Of a DNA stretch of 64,000 nt, positions 1 to 8,863 are shown piece by piece. The position numbers were made by a program, and so were the translations under genes. Position 1 is the first letter of the stretch. Each line of letters opens with the position of its first letter. Origin of the DNA: Jannaschia marina (lineage in GTDB: Bacteria; Pseudomonadota; Alphaproteobacteria; Rhodobacterales; Rhodobacteraceae); the NCBI RefSeq assembly GCF_013404595.1, contig NZ_JABVAX010000008.1, positions 1 to 64,000 of the forward strand. The letters run 5' to 3'. The notes beneath the pieces are model-generated. The model saw only the letters and a list, made by a program, of their open reading frames with translations. It was not told where the DNA came from and did no database searches.

Positions 1-692
1 TCGTCTACCTGCAGGTCGAGAACCAGCGCGAGGGCTATCCCCTCGTCGACGACGACGGCAACGAAGCGCCGAGCCCCGGCCTCTTCCCGCTGGCGAAATC
101 CAAGACCTTCCACCTGCGCGACGGCCGCGGCACCGTGACCGTCCCCGAGGAGCAGCGGCCCGACCGCACCGACCTCGCCCTCGCGCGCACCTCGGCCGCC
201 GCCGGCTCCCCCTACGTGCCCACGGGTGACCCGATGACCGACGGCGTCGGCCCGGCCTCCTGGGCCAACCGCAAGGATCACCCCGAGCTCGACGGCCACG
301 GCCACCCCAAGATCAAGCCGCTCGCCGCGCTCGACGGCTTCGAGGTCTCCGCCGGCATCGACCCGCGCGGCAAGGCGGTGGTCGCGGGCGACGGCGAGGT
401 CGTGGGCCGCATCACCGACATCTGGGTCGACGTCCCCGAGCAGCTCGTCCGCTACCTCACGATGGACCTCAACCCCGAGGGCTCGGGCCAGACGCGGCTC
501 ATCCCGATGAACTTCGCCCGCGTGAAGCGCGACCGGGTGCAGATCGACTCGCTCTACTCGCACAACATGGCGGGCATCCCGACGACGAAGGCCGGCGATC
601 AGATCACACTCCTCGAGGAGGAGAAGATCATGGCCTGGTTCGGCGGCGGCACGCTCTACGCCACGCCCGCGCGGGCCGAGCCGCAGCTCTGA
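1..692 (+). CDS. puhA: Photosynthetic reaction centre H subunit (5' end outside window)
   Basis: Cytoplasmic cap of the type II photosynthetic reaction centre; it steers quinone reduction and proton uptake. The frame is open from base 3 and starts V-Y-L-Q-V-E-N-Q-R-E-G-Y-P-L, the conserved stretch just after the single N-terminal membrane helix of PuhA, so the start codon and helix lie upstream of the window. The typical GPASW and LDGHGHPKIKP stretches follow, and the protein ends ...ARAEPQL. It is the first gene here of puhA-puhB-puhC-orf-acsF-puhE-hemA. An internal GTG at 135 is not the start, because homology extends upstream of it. Confidence 0.97.
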   Translation, partial: VYLQVENQREGYPLVDDDGNEAPSPGLFPLAKSKTFHLRDGRGTVTVPEEQRPDRTDLALARTSAAAGSPYVPTGDPMTDGVGPASWANRKDHPELDGHGHPKIKPLAALDGFEVSAGIDPRGKAVVAGDGEVVGRITDIWVDVPEQLVRYLTMDLNPEGSGQTRLIPMNFARVKRDRVQIDSLYSHNMAGIPTTKAGDQITLLEEEKIMAWFGGGTLYATPARAEPQL

Positions 693-698
693 GCACCC

Positions 699-721
699 GT
701 CCGGGCCATCCCGGCCCGGAC
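699..721 (+). other. Intergenic hairpin between puhA and puhB
   Basis: A 9-bp perfect stem (GTCCGGGCC at 699-707 with its complement at 713-721) and a 5-base loop follow the puhA stop by 6 bases. There is no T-run, so it is more likely an mRNA 3'-end stabiliser or partial attenuator that gives puhA more transcript than the downstream assembly genes than a full terminator. This role is inference. Confidence 0.55.
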
Positions 722-738
722 CCATCCCGGAGGACGAC

Positions 739-1380
739 ATGCATCACGACGATTTCAAGTTCGAACCCGTCCGCGGCCTGCCCGAGGCGCTGCCCGCGGG
801 GGAGCACATCCTCTGGCAGGGGTCGCCCGATCCCCTGCGCCTCGCCCGCGACGCCTGGAAGCTCGACTGGATCCTCGGCTATTTCGCCCTTCTCGCCGTC
901 TGGCGGGTGCTGGCCTCGCTCGCCGATTTCACCCTCGCGCAGGCGCTCGTCCACGCGCTGCCGATGGCCGTCCTCGCCGTCCTGGCCGCCGCGATCGTCA
1001 CCGCCATGGCCTGGGTGCAGGCGCGCGCCACCGTCTACACCCTGACGAACCGCCGGGTCGCGATGCGCATCGGCGCGGCGCTGACGATGACGCTGAACCT
1101 GCCCTACGTCTGCATCACCAACGCGCATCTCGCGCTCCGGCGGTCGGGTCACGGCAACATCGCCTTCGACCTGTCGGGCGACGGCACGCGCATCTCCTAC
1201 CTGATGTCCTGGCCCCACGTGCGGCCCTGGCGCTTCACCCCCGCGCAGCCCTGCCTACGCGCGATCCCCGACGCGGCCCGCGTCGCGTCGATCTTCGCCC
1301 GCGCCGCCGAAACCCGCGTGGCCGAGCCCCGCATCACCCGGATCGAAACCGCCCCCGACGGGGCCATAGCCGCGGAGTGA
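739..1380 (+). CDS. puhB: Photosynthetic complex assembly protein PuhB
   Basis: A 213-residue membrane protein needed for reaction-centre/LH1 assembly in purple bacteria. The N-terminus carries the family pattern E-P-V-R-G-L-P-E-x-L-P-x-G-E-x-I-L-W-Q-G, followed by hydrophobic segments around residues 48-65 and 75-95 and a PH-like C-terminal half (YTLTNRRVAMRIG). The ATG is preceded by a GGAGGACG ribosome site. It sits 46 bases after puhA, with the spacer taken up by a hairpin, and overlaps puhC by four bases (GTGA). Confidence 0.95.
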   Translation: MHHDDFKFEPVRGLPEALPAGEHILWQGSPDPLRLARDAWKLDWILGYFALLAVWRVLASLADFTLAQALVHALPMAVLAVLAAAIVTAMAWVQARATVYTLTNRRVAMRIGAALTMTLNLPYVCITNAHLALRRSGHGNIAFDLSGDGTRISYLMSWPHVRPWRFTPAQPCLRAIPDAARVASIFARAAETRVAEPRITRIETAPDGAIAAE

Positions 1381-1862
1381 ACGACATGGCCCGCACCGAG
1401 ACCGCCTCCCTCGCCAACCAGATGAAGCACCGCGACCGCGAGATGGTGCCGCGCTTCCTCGTCGTCGCCATGTTCACCGTCATGGCGGCCTCGGTCGCCC
1501 TCGTGGGCTTCGCGCGGCTGACCGACCGCCCGCTCGAAGGCACGCGCGCCCCGGTCGCCATCACCCAGGAACTGACCCTCACGATGCGCGGCGATCGGGC
1601 CGCCGGCGTGGGGCTTCATACCGCCGACGGCACCCGCGTCGCCCACTCGGGCGAGCCGCGCAAGGGCTTCATCGGCGTCATTGCCACCTCCATCGATCGC
1701 GCGCGCCAGGTGAAGGGCGCGCCCGCCGATGCGCCCATCCGCGTGGTCCGCCGCGCCGACGGGAGCACGGCGATCCTCGACGACGCCTCCGGCTGGTCGA
1801 TCGTTCTGATCGGCCACGGGAAGGACAACGTCGCCGCCTTCGCCGACCTCTTGGACAGCTGA
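1377..1862 (+). CDS. puhC: Photosynthetic complex assembly protein PuhC
   Basis: A 161-residue membrane-anchored assembly factor for the RC-LH1 core. One membrane segment lies near residues 25-45, followed by a periplasmic domain rich in charged residues, as in PuhC. The GTG at 1377 overlaps the puhB stop; an ATG three codons later (1386) is the alternative start. Gene order puhB-puhC is the family context. Sequence conservation in PuhC is modest, so the call rests on both context and length. Confidence 0.9.
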   Translation: MNDMARTETASLANQMKHRDREMVPRFLVVAMFTVMAASVALVGFARLTDRPLEGTRAPVAITQELTLTMRGDRAAGVGLHTADGTRVAHSGEPRKGFIGVIATSIDRARQVKGAPADAPIRVVRRADGSTAILDDASGWSIVLIGHGKDNVAAFADLLDS

Positions 1863-1880
1863 CATCACGGGAGAACGACC

Positions 1881-2177
1881 ATGGGACTGCTGACACGAAC
1901 CACCGAAACCGCGCCCTGCGAGATCACCATCTCGCACCGCTTCGACGAGCTTTCGGCGCATTGCAAATTCCTCAACGGGGCCGTCGTCCATCCGGGCGAC
2001 ACCGTGGAGGTGGACGGCCCCGAGCTGATGGCCCCCTACGGCCAGGTCGTCTCGGACACGCGCACCGCCACGATCACCCGCGCCTCCGCGCTCGAACGCT
2101 TCTGGACGCGCAAGACCGGCGACTTCGAGTTCATGGAGCTCTGCGAGTTCTCCTTCTCCGAGGAGGTGATGTCGTGA
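1881..2177 (+). CDS. Small conserved protein of the puh-acsF operon
   Basis: A 98-residue soluble protein without a signal peptide or membrane segment. It has a Cys near residue 14 and another near 30, and an acidic C-terminus. Its position between puhC and acsF and the tight coupling (its TGA overlaps the GTG of acsF) make it a real member of the photosynthesis operon. A small ORF at this place is usual in Rhodobacteraceae photosynthesis clusters. No function is recognised; a role with the cyclase or in complex assembly would be a guess. Confidence 0.8.
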   Translation: MGLLTRTTETAPCEITISHRFDELSAHCKFLNGAVVHPGDTVEVDGPELMAPYGQVVSDTRTATITRASALERFWTRKTGDFEFMELCEFSFSEEVMS

Positions 2178-3313
2178 ACAAGCCGCAACATTCCGCCTTC
2201 GCCGCCACCGCCGAAGAGGCCATCGCCGCGCAGGAAGCGGCCGAGCGCGCCGCCGATCTGGCCGGGGGCATGACGAGCGACGAGGCCACGCAGGTCGCGA
2301 TGCAGAACACGCTCCTGACCCCGCGCTTCTACACCACCGACTTCGACGAGATGGACGCCATCGACGTCACGCCCGTCCGCTCCGACTGGGACAAGCTGAT
2401 CGACCAGATGAAATCCGACCCGAACAAGGGCCACTTCCGCAAGAACGACGACTGGGACGCCGATTGGGACAACATGGACCCGGCGCTCAAGCGCGAGTTC
2501 ATCGACTTCCTGATCTCGTCCTGCACGGCCGAGTTCTCGGGCTGCGTCCTCTACAAGGAGATGAAGCGCCGCGGCTCGAACGAGGACATCACCACGCTCT
2601 TCCAGCTCATGGCCCGCGACGAGGCCCGGCACGCCGGCTTCATCAACGACACGCTGCGCGAGGCGGGCATCCGCGTGAACCTGGGCTTCCTGACGCAGAA
2701 GAAGAAATACACCTACTTCCGCCCGAAGTTCATCTACTACGCGACCTACCTCTCGGAGAAGATCGGCTACGCCCGCTACATCACCATCTTCCGCCACCTG
2801 GAGAAGCATCCGGAGCACCGCTTCCACCCGATCTTCCAGTGGTTCCGGGAGTGGTGCAACGACGAGTTCAGCCACGGCGAGGCCTTCGCCCTCCTGCTGA
2901 AGACCGACCCGAAGCTGACCTCCGGCGTCAACCGCCTCTGGATCAAGTTCTTCCTCACGGCGGTCTATTCGACGATGTGGGTGCGCGACCATCAGCGCCC
3001 CGTCTTCCACGAGGCCCTCGGCGTCGAGCCGACGTGGTACGGGCAGGAGGTCTTCCGCAAGACCTCGGAGATCTCGACGCAGGTCTTCCCCTTCACCCTC
3101 GACATCGACCACCCGCGCTGGCAGCCGGGCCTGACCCGCATGGAGGCCGCCTCCCGGCAGGTCGCCGCGGCCAAGGCGCGGGGGGGCCTCGGCGGTCTGC
3201 TGTCCCGCGTCGCGGGTATGGCCAAGGCGGCGACGGCCTTCGTCTCGGTCCTGACCATCCCCTCGGTGCCCAACGAGGTGCCCGAGAGCCCGCGGATGGA
3301 GCCCGCGTACTGA
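2174..3313 (+). CDS. acsF: Aerobic Mg-protoporphyrin IX monomethyl ester cyclase
   Basis: Di-iron, O2-dependent oxidative cyclase that forms ring E in bacteriochlorophyll synthesis. The 379-residue frame carries the ferritin-like ligands: E120 in TAEFSG, E150/H153 in RDEARH and E231/H234 in NDEFSHGE. The GTG start at 2174 is chosen because AGGAGG lies 7 bases upstream and the codon overlaps the previous TGA; the longer upstream frame is a shadow of the neighbouring gene. The oxygen-dependent enzyme is what an aerobic phototroph needs. Whether the anaerobic BchE is also present cannot be seen here. Confidence 0.97.
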   Translation: MNKPQHSAFAATAEEAIAAQEAAERAADLAGGMTSDEATQVAMQNTLLTPRFYTTDFDEMDAIDVTPVRSDWDKLIDQMKSDPNKGHFRKNDDWDADWDNMDPALKREFIDFLISSCTAEFSGCVLYKEMKRRGSNEDITTLFQLMARDEARHAGFINDTLREAGIRVNLGFLTQKKKYTYFRPKFIYYATYLSEKIGYARYITIFRHLEKHPEHRFHPIFQWFREWCNDEFSHGEAFALLLKTDPKLTSGVNRLWIKFFLTAVYSTMWVRDHQRPVFHEALGVEPTWYGQEVFRKTSEISTQVFPFTLDIDHPRWQPGLTRMEAASRQVAAAKARGGLGGLLSRVAGMAKAATAFVSVLTIPSVPNEVPESPRMEPAY

Positions 3314-3314
3314 C

Positions 3315-4121
3315 ATGGACGGCTGGCTCACCTCCCCCTGGATCGTGGCGGTTCTGGCCGTCTTCGCCTGGTGGTTCTCCACCGGGGCGATCCTCTGGGT
3401 GGTGCGCCGCTCCGACGCGGGCGACCGCATGGCGCACGGCCGCTCGGTCGTACTCGCCGTGCCGCTCCTCGCGCTCGGCATCGCCGGGCTCATCGTCACC
3501 GCGGGGGCGCTCACGCCCCTGAACGTCGTCCTCTCCTTCGGCTCCGTCCTCCTCGTCTGGGGCTGGGTGGAGCTTGCCTTCCTCGCCGGTATCCTGACGG
3601 GGCCGGAGCGCGCGCCCTGCCCGCCGGGCCTCTCGGGCTGGCCCCGCTTCGTGCGCGCCTGGACGGCCATCTCGCACCACGAGATCGCGCTCCTCCTCGG
3701 GCTCTTCGCCGTGCTGATCGTCAGCCACCCGGCCGAGAACCCCTTCGGCCTCTGGGCCTATCTCATCCTCTTCTTCGCGCGCATCTCGGCCAAGCTGAAC
3801 CTCTTCTTCGGCGTGCCGCGCATCAACACCGAGTTCCTGCCGCGCCCGCTCGCGCACCTGAAATCCTACTTCCGGCAAGGCCCGATCACCGCGGCCTTCC
3901 CGGTGGGCGTCACCCTCCTCTCCGCGGCGACGATCTGCTTCGCCGAGCGTTTGATCTCGGTCAACGACCCCGCCGCGCAAGTGGGGTTCTCCCTACTGGC
4001 GACTCTGGCCGGACTTGCGACACTCGAACATTGGCTGATGGTGGTGCCCCTGCCGGATGCGAAACTCTGGCGCTGGATGCTGCCCGCGCCCACGACCCAT
4101 CAGGAAGGGACCGACCCATGA
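3315..4121 (+). CDS. puhE: Photosynthetic complex assembly protein PuhE
   Basis: A 268-residue polytopic membrane protein with about seven hydrophobic segments, matching PuhE of purple bacteria, which affects reaction-centre assembly and bacteriochlorophyll levels. Conserved blocks include [15 protein letters not shown], the HHEIALL helix and FGxPRINxEFLPxxLxHLKSYF. The ATG follows the acsF stop by one base, and its own TGA overlaps the hemA ATG (ATGA), so translation is coupled. Confidence 0.93.
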   Translation: MDGWLTSPWIVAVLAVFAWWFSTGAILWVVRRSDAGDRMAHGRSVVLAVPLLALGIAGLIVTAGALTPLNVVLSFGSVLLVWGWVELAFLAGILTGPERAPCPPGLSGWPRFVRAWTAISHHEIALLLGLFAVLIVSHPAENPFGLWAYLILFFARISAKLNLFFGVPRINTEFLPRPLAHLKSYFRQGPITAAFPVGVTLLSAATICFAERLISVNDPAAQVGFSLLATLAGLATLEHWLMVVPLPDAKLWRWMLPAPTTHQEGTDP

Positions 4122-5335
4122 CATTCGACGCCATGTTCAACGCACAGCTGCAGGTCCTGAAGGATGAAGGCAACTACCGCTACTTCAAGGAGCTGGAGCG
4201 CAAGTGCGGCAAGTTCCCCCGTGCTGCCGACCACACCGAGGATGGCTCCACTCGCGACGTGACGGTCTGGTGTTCCAACGACTATCTCGGCATGGGCCAG
4301 CATCCCAAGGTCGTCGAGGCCATGTGCGAGGCCGTGCGCCGCACCGGCACGGGCGCGGGCGGCACGCGCAACATCTCGGGCACCAACCACGACCACCTTC
4401 TGCTGGAGGCCGAGTTGGCCGACCTGCACGGCAAGGAGGCCGCGCTGCTGTTCACCTCCGGCTACGTGTCGAACTGGGCCGCGCTCTCCACCCTCGGCTC
4501 CCGCCTGCCCGACTGCGTGATCCTGTCGGACGCGGGCAACCACGCCTCGATGATCGAGGGCATCCGCCACTCGAAGGCCCGCAAGGTCATCTGGAAGCAC
4601 AACGACGTCGCCGACCTCGAAGCCAAGCTCGCCGCGCTGCCGTCGAACGTGCCCAAGATCGTCGCCTTCGAGAGCGTCTATTCCATGGACGGCGACATCT
4701 GCCCCATGCGCGAGATCGTGGAGGTCGCCGAGAAATACGGGGCCATGACCTACCTCGACGAGGTCCATGCCGTCGGCCTCTACGGTGCGCGCGGCGGCGG
4801 CGTCTCCGAGCAGGAGGGCCTCGCCGACCGCATCACGCTCATCGAGGGCACACTCGGCAAGGCCTACGGCGTCGTCGGCGGCTACATCACCGGATCGGCC
4901 GCGCTCTGCGACTTCATCCGCAGCTTCGCGTCGGGCTTCATCTTCACCACGGCCCTGCCGCCCGCCGTGGCCGCCGCCGCCCGCACCTCGATCCGGCACC
5001 TGAAGGAGAGCGAAACGGAGCGGCAGCAGCAGCGCCGGCAGGTCGCCCGCCTGCGCGCCCTCCTCGACCGGGAGGGCATCCCGCACATGGCGAACGAGAG
5101 CCACATCGTCCCGGTGATGATCAAGGATCCGGTCAAGACCCGGATGCTCGCCGACTACCTGATGGACGAATGGGGCATCTACGTGCAGCCCATCAACTAC
5201 CCCACCGTCCCGAAGGGCACCGAGCGGCTGCGCTTCACGCCCTCGCCGCTCCATTCCGACGCCGACATCGACCACCTGGTCAGCGCGCTGAGCCACCTCT
5301 GGCGGCAATGCGCCCTCGCCCACGCAGTCGCCTGA
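4118..5335 (+). CDS. hemA: 5-aminolevulinate synthase
   Basis: PLP enzyme condensing glycine and succinyl-CoA to ALA, the entry step to haem and bacteriochlorophyll (Shemin pathway). At 405 residues it has the alpha-proteobacterial length. The PLP lysine is K248 in EGTLGKAYG, and D214 lies in YLDEVHAVG. The ATG at 4118 overlaps the puhE stop, so the longer upstream frame is rejected. Being in the photosynthesis operon, this copy probably serves pigment synthesis; a second ALA synthase could exist elsewhere. It converges with thiD, three bases apart. Confidence 0.97.
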   Translation: MTFDAMFNAQLQVLKDEGNYRYFKELERKCGKFPRAADHTEDGSTRDVTVWCSNDYLGMGQHPKVVEAMCEAVRRTGTGAGGTRNISGTNHDHLLLEAELADLHGKEAALLFTSGYVSNWAALSTLGSRLPDCVILSDAGNHASMIEGIRHSKARKVIWKHNDVADLEAKLAALPSNVPKIVAFESVYSMDGDICPMREIVEVAEKYGAMTYLDEVHAVGLYGARGGGVSEQEGLADRITLIEGTLGKAYGVVGGYITGSAALCDFIRSFASGFIFTTALPPAVAAAARTSIRHLKESETERQQQRRQVARLRALLDREGIPHMANESHIVPVMIKDPVKTRMLADYLMDEWGIYVQPINYPTVPKGTERLRFTPSPLHSDADIDHLVSALSHLWRQCALAHAVA

Positions 5336-5338
5336 CCG

Positions 5339-6136
5339 TCAGGGCCAGAGCGTCACGAAGTGATGCACCGGCCCGTGTCCCGACCCGACGGTCAGGGTAT
5401 CGGCCCCGGCAATCGCGTCGCCGATGAAGGCCTTGGCCCGATGGACGGCGGCGGCGGGCGGCATCCCCTGCCCCAGCCGCGCCGCCAGCGCCGAGGACAG
5501 GCTGCACCCCGTCCCATGCGTGTTCTTCGTCGCGATCCGGGGCGCTCCGAACCACTCGGCCCCGCCCTCGGAGACGAGGCAATCGGCGCTCTCCGCCCCC
5601 GACCCGTGACCGCCCTTCACCAGCACATGCGCCGCACCCCGCGCCCGCAGCGCCGCGCCCTGCGCCGCCATCGCCGCGCGCGTCTCGGCCACATCCTCGC
5701 CCAGCAGCGCCGCCGCCTCCGGCAGGTTCGGCGTCAGCACCGTCGCCAGCGGCAGGAGCCGGTCGCGCAGCACCGCCACCGCGTCCTCCTCCAGCAGCGC
5801 CGCGCCGCCCTTGGCGATCATCACCGGGTCCACGACGATCGGCATCTCCCGCCCTTCGAGGGCATCCGCGACCACCTCCGCGATCTCCGCATCGAGGATC
5901 ATGCCGACCTTCACCGCATCGACCCGCACGTCGTCGAGGACCGCGCGGATCTGCGCGGCGACGAATGCGGGCGGCACGCGATGCACGCCGCTCACCCCCC
6001 GGGTGTTCTGCGCGGTGAGCGCGGTCAGCGCCGCCATGCCGTAGGCCCCGTTCGCCGCGATGGCCTTCAGGTCCGCCTGGATGCCCGCGCCGCCCGACGG
6101 GTCGGAGCCGGCGATGGAAAGGATGTTCGCGATCAT
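5339..6136 (-). CDS. thiD: Hydroxymethylpyrimidine / HMP-phosphate kinase
   Basis: Two-step kinase that makes HMP-PP for thiamin synthesis (265 residues, ribokinase fold). The N-terminus reads SIAGSDPSGGAGIQADLK, and the anion-hole region KNTHGTGCSLSSA lies near the C-terminus. It is last in thiM-thiE-thiD; its ATG overlaps the thiE stop. No thiC or thiG is present in the window, so the set fits salvage of HMP and thiazole. Confidence 0.95.
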   Translation of the reverse strand: MIANILSIAGSDPSGGAGIQADLKAIAANGAYGMAALTALTAQNTRGVSGVHRVPPAFVAAQIRAVLDDVRVDAVKVGMILDAEIAEVVADALEGREMPIVVDPVMIAKGGAALLEEDAVAVLRDRLLPLATVLTPNLPEAAALLGEDVAETRAAMAAQGAALRARGAAHVLVKGGHGSGAESADCLVSEGGAEWFGAPRIATKNTHGTGCSLSSALAARLGQGMPPAAAVHRAKAFIGDAIAGADTLTVGSGHGPVHHFVTLWP

Positions 6137-6762
6137 GTGTCGTCTCCTTCGAAAAACGCGCGCGCCGCCGCGCCCGGGTCGTCCCGCCCGCAGATGGCCG
6201 AGACCACGGCCAGCCCGTCGGCCCCTGCCCCCCGCACCGGACCCACGTGATCGGACCCGAGCCCGCCGATGGCGACGCAGGGCACCTCGGCTGCCGCCAC
6301 CATGGCGGCCAGCCCGTCGAAACCTATGGGCGTCTTGTGGTCGCCCTTGGTCGCCGTCGCGAAGACCGGCCCGAGCCCGAGGTAGTCGACCCCCGTCCCC
6401 CGCGCCGCGCGCACCAGGTCGACGCTCTCGCAGGACAGCCCGAGGATCTTGCCCGCCCCGAGCCGTCCCCGCGCCTCGGCCACGCTGCCGTCACCCTGCC
6501 CGATATGCGCGCCGTCGGCCCCGGCGGCCACCGCCGCCTCGATGTCGTCGTTCACCACCACCGGCACCCCCGTCCCGGCCAGCGCCGCCATCACGGCCCG
6601 CGTCTGTGCCACCAGTGCCGCCGTCCCGCCCGTCTTGTCGCGCAGCTGCACCATGGTCACGCCGCCCGCGACCGCCGCCTGCACCGTCTCGACCAGACGC
6701 GCACCGCAGAGGACGGGGTCCGTCACCAGATAGAGCCGCAGATGATCGCGCCTCAGCTCCAT
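6133..6762 (-). CDS. thiE: Thiamin-phosphate synthase
   Basis: Joins HMP-PP and thiazole phosphate to thiamin phosphate. The 209-residue TIM barrel has LYLVTDP, TMVQLRDKTG, VVNDD, GAHIGQGD and GLGPVFATATKGDH. I chose the ATG at 6762 because the upstream part of the open frame is the shadow of thiM. It overlaps thiM by 10 bases and thiD by 4, so the three genes form one translationally coupled operon. Confidence 0.94.
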   Translation of the reverse strand: MELRRDHLRLYLVTDPVLCGARLVETVQAAVAGGVTMVQLRDKTGGTAALVAQTRAVMAALAGTGVPVVVNDDIEAAVAAGADGAHIGQGDGSVAEARGRLGAGKILGLSCESVDLVRAARGTGVDYLGLGPVFATATKGDHKTPIGFDGLAAMVAAAEVPCVAIGGLGSDHVGPVRGAGADGLAVVSAICGRDDPGAAARAFFEGDDT

Positions 6763-7532
6763 GTCACCCGCCCCTCCAGCGCGCCCGGCTCCACCGCCGC
6801 CAGCGCATCGAGGAAGGCCACCTGGAAGCTCCCCGGCCCCGTCGCCACCGCCCCGGCCCGCGCCCCCGCCTCGGCAAAGAGCGCCAACGCCGCGACCGCG
6901 CCCTCGAGCGGCGGGACCACCGCGACGAAGGCCCCGGTCAGCGCCGTCAGCGAACAGCCGAGCGCCGTGACCTTCGGCATCACCGCGTCGCCTCCGTCGA
7001 TCCAGGCCGCCCGCGTCCCGTCGGTCACGTAATCCCGCGCGCCCGTCACGGCGACGACGCAACCGGCCTCCGTGGCCAGCCGCCCGGCCGCCGCCACCGC
7101 GCCTTCCACCGCGTCGCCGCTGTCGGCCCCCTTGCCCGATCCGGCCTCCCCGGCGAGCGCCAGGATCTCCGAGGCGTTCCCGCGCACCACCGCCGGTTTC
7201 AGCGCAAGGAGGTCGCGCGCCGCCTGCATCCGCCAGGACGTGATGAAGAGCGCCACCGGGTCCAGCACCCAGGGCGTGCCCGACGCCCCCGCCGCCCGCG
7301 CCGCCGCCAGCATCGCGGCGAGCGATCCGGCCGAGAGCGTGCCGATGTTGACCGTGAGCGCCCCCGACATCGGCGCGAAGGTCTCCACCTCCTCGACCGC
7401 CTGCACCATCGCGGGCGAGGCCCCCGCGGCCAGCAGAACGTTCGCCGCGATGGCCTTCGCCACGTCGTTCGTCATGCAATGCACCAGCGGCGCGGCGCGG
7501 CGCATCTCGGCAAGGGCGTGATCGGCTGTCAT
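6753..7532 (-). CDS. thiM: Hydroxyethylthiazole kinase
   Basis: Phosphorylates hydroxyethylthiazole for thiamin salvage (259 residues). Typical pieces are PLVHCMTNDVAKAIAANVLLAAGASPAM near the N-terminus, VLDPVA, and the C-terminal ALGCSLTALTGAFVA anion-hole stretch. It is the first gene after the TPP riboswitch, as in many bacteria. The ATG is preceded by GGAGGAGAG, which the riboswitch may mask. Confidence 0.95.
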   Translation of the reverse strand: MTADHALAEMRRAAPLVHCMTNDVAKAIAANVLLAAGASPAMVQAVEEVETFAPMSGALTVNIGTLSAGSLAAMLAAARAAGASGTPWVLDPVALFITSWRMQAARDLLALKPAVVRGNASEILALAGEAGSGKGADSGDAVEGAVAAAGRLATEAGCVVAVTGARDYVTDGTRAAWIDGGDAVMPKVTALGCSLTALTGAFVAVVPPLEGAVAALALFAEAGARAGAVATGPGSFQVAFLDALAAVEPGALEGRVTWS

Positions 7533-7582
7533 CGTCTCTCCTCCGCCGGGACGAGAGACACCGGGCCGCCGGGGCCACGCGC

Positions 7583-7656
7583 GCCTCCCTCCGCCGGCAT
7601 GATCCGGGTCAGGTTCGAAGGGTGCATCTCAGCCCGCGCGGGGCGCCCCTGGCTTA
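7583..7656 (-). promoter_or_regulatory. TPP riboswitch (THI box)
   Basis: Read on the minus strand, the region carries GGGGCGCC, then GGCTGAGA, ACCCTTCGAACCTGA, CCGGATCATGCCGGCG and AGGGAG, in the order of the TPP aptamer. The thiM start lies about 50 bases downstream. A pyrimidine-rich stretch and the GGAGGAG site lie between, which suggests control by hiding the ribosome site, not by termination. Thiamin pyrophosphate should lower thiMED expression. Confidence 0.95.
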
Positions 7657-7713
7657 GCTGCCACGCAACCGCTCGACGCGCGGAAAGTCAACCGGGTGCG
7701 ACCATCGGGCCGG

Positions 7714-7742
7714 CTGTCACAAAACTTGAACCGAACCGTCAC
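7714..7742 (+). promoter_or_regulatory. Pho box (PhoB-type operator) upstream of phnD
   Basis: Three 7-bp direct repeats spaced exactly 11 bp: CTGTCAC (7714-7720), CTTGAAC (7725-7731) and CCGTCAC (7736-7742), separated by 4-bp A-rich spacers. This is the PhoB box layout. It lies about 85 bp before the phnD start, so phosphate starvation probably induces the phn operon. Confidence 0.8.
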
Positions 7743-7824
7743 ATTGGTGTTATCGTCCCCCTGCAAGCGCGCGGCAGGACACCGGGGAGGCGTCGCGCCG
7801 CCCGCAAACAGGGAGAGTTCCACA

Positions 7825-8796
7825 ATGACCAAGACCGATCTTCTCGGCGCCGTCGCCGCCACCGCGCTGGCCTTCGCCGCCCTGCCCGCCCTCGCGCAGG
7901 ACTGCGAACGCGGCACCCTCGACGACCGTTTCTGCGACACCGACGGCGACATGCTGGCCGACGTGCCCGCCGACGCCGCCGATCAGGTCGATCCCGACAC
8001 GCTGATCTTTGCTTACACGCCCGTCGAGGATCCGGCCGTCTACGAAACCGCCTGGTCCGACTTCCTGATCCACCTGTCGGAAGCCACGGGCAAGGACGTC
8101 GTCTTCTTCCCGGTCCAGAACAACGCCGCCCAGATCGAGGCGATGCGCTCGGGCCGCCTGCACATCGCGGGCTTCAACACCGGCTCGAACCCGCTGGCCG
8201 TCAACTGCGCGGGCTTCCGCCCCTTCACCATCATGGCGGGCGAGGACGGCTCCTTCGGCTACGAGATGGAGATCATCACGAACCCCGAAGCCGGCATCGA
8301 CGCCGTCGAGGACATCAAGGGCGGCACGCTCGCCTTCACCTCCGAGACCTCGAACTCGGGCTTCAAGGCCCCCTCGGCCATCCTCAAGGCCGATTTCGGC
8401 ATGGAAGCCGGTGCCGACTTCGAGCCGGTCTTCTCGGGCAAGCACGACAACTCGATCCTGGGCGTGGCCAACGGCGACTACCCGGCGGCCGCCATCGCCA
8501 ACTCGGTGCTCGCCCGCATGATCGAGCGCGAGGTCGTGACCGAGGACCAGATCAAGACGATCTACACCTCGCAGACCTTCCCGACCACGGGCTACGGCAC
8601 CGTCAACACCCTCACCCCCGAGCTGCAGGAGAGCATCCGCGAGGCGTTCTTCAGCTTCGACTGGGAGGGCACCTCGCTCGAGGAGGAATTCTCCAAGAAC
8701 GGCGAGGCCCAGTTCATCGAGATGGACTACGCCGGCTACTGGGACGTGATCCGCAAGATCGACAGCGCCAACGGCGTCTCCTACACCTGCCAGTAG
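7825..8796 (+). CDS. phnD: Phosphonate-type ABC transporter substrate-binding protein
   Basis: Periplasmic PhnD-family binding protein, 323 residues, with a signal peptide that ends near ALPALAQ. The core [23 protein letters not shown], and the [25 protein letters not shown] phosphonate/phosphite pocket loop are present. The ATG at 7825 follows GGGAGAG; the upstream 43 in-frame codons cover the Pho box and are not coding. The ligand could be a phosphonate, phosphite or a phosphate ester. No C-P lyase genes are in the window. Confidence 0.93.
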   Translation: MTKTDLLGAVAATALAFAALPALAQDCERGTLDDRFCDTDGDMLADVPADAADQVDPDTLIFAYTPVEDPAVYETAWSDFLIHLSEATGKDVVFFPVQNNAAQIEAMRSGRLHIAGFNTGSNPLAVNCAGFRPFTIMAGEDGSFGYEMEIITNPEAGIDAVEDIKGGTLAFTSETSNSGFKAPSAILKADFGMEAGADFEPVFSGKHDNSILGVANGDYPAAAIANSVLARMIEREVVTEDQIKTIYTSQTFPTTGYGTVNTLTPELQESIREAFFSFDWEGTSLEEEFSKNGEAQFIEMDYAGYWDVIRKIDSANGVSYTCQ

Positions 8797-8817
8797 GCAT
8801 CAGCGACAGACCCGCGT

Positions 8818-8843
8818 GCGGCGGTCCCACCCGGGGCCGCCGC
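8818..8843 (+). other. Intergenic hairpin between phnD and phnC
   Basis: GCGGCGG (8818-8824) pairs with CCGCCGC (8837-8843) across a 12-base loop, just after the binding-protein gene. Such stems commonly allow the binding protein to be made in excess over the membrane parts. No T-run follows, so it is not a full terminator. Confidence 0.5.
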
Positions 8844-8863
8844 GTGCCTTGAAAGGAGACCCG

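Noticed and set aside
135..692. puhA starting at the GTG at 135
   Set aside because: The in-frame sequence before it (YLQVENQREGYPL) is conserved PuhA, so the gene begins outside the window.
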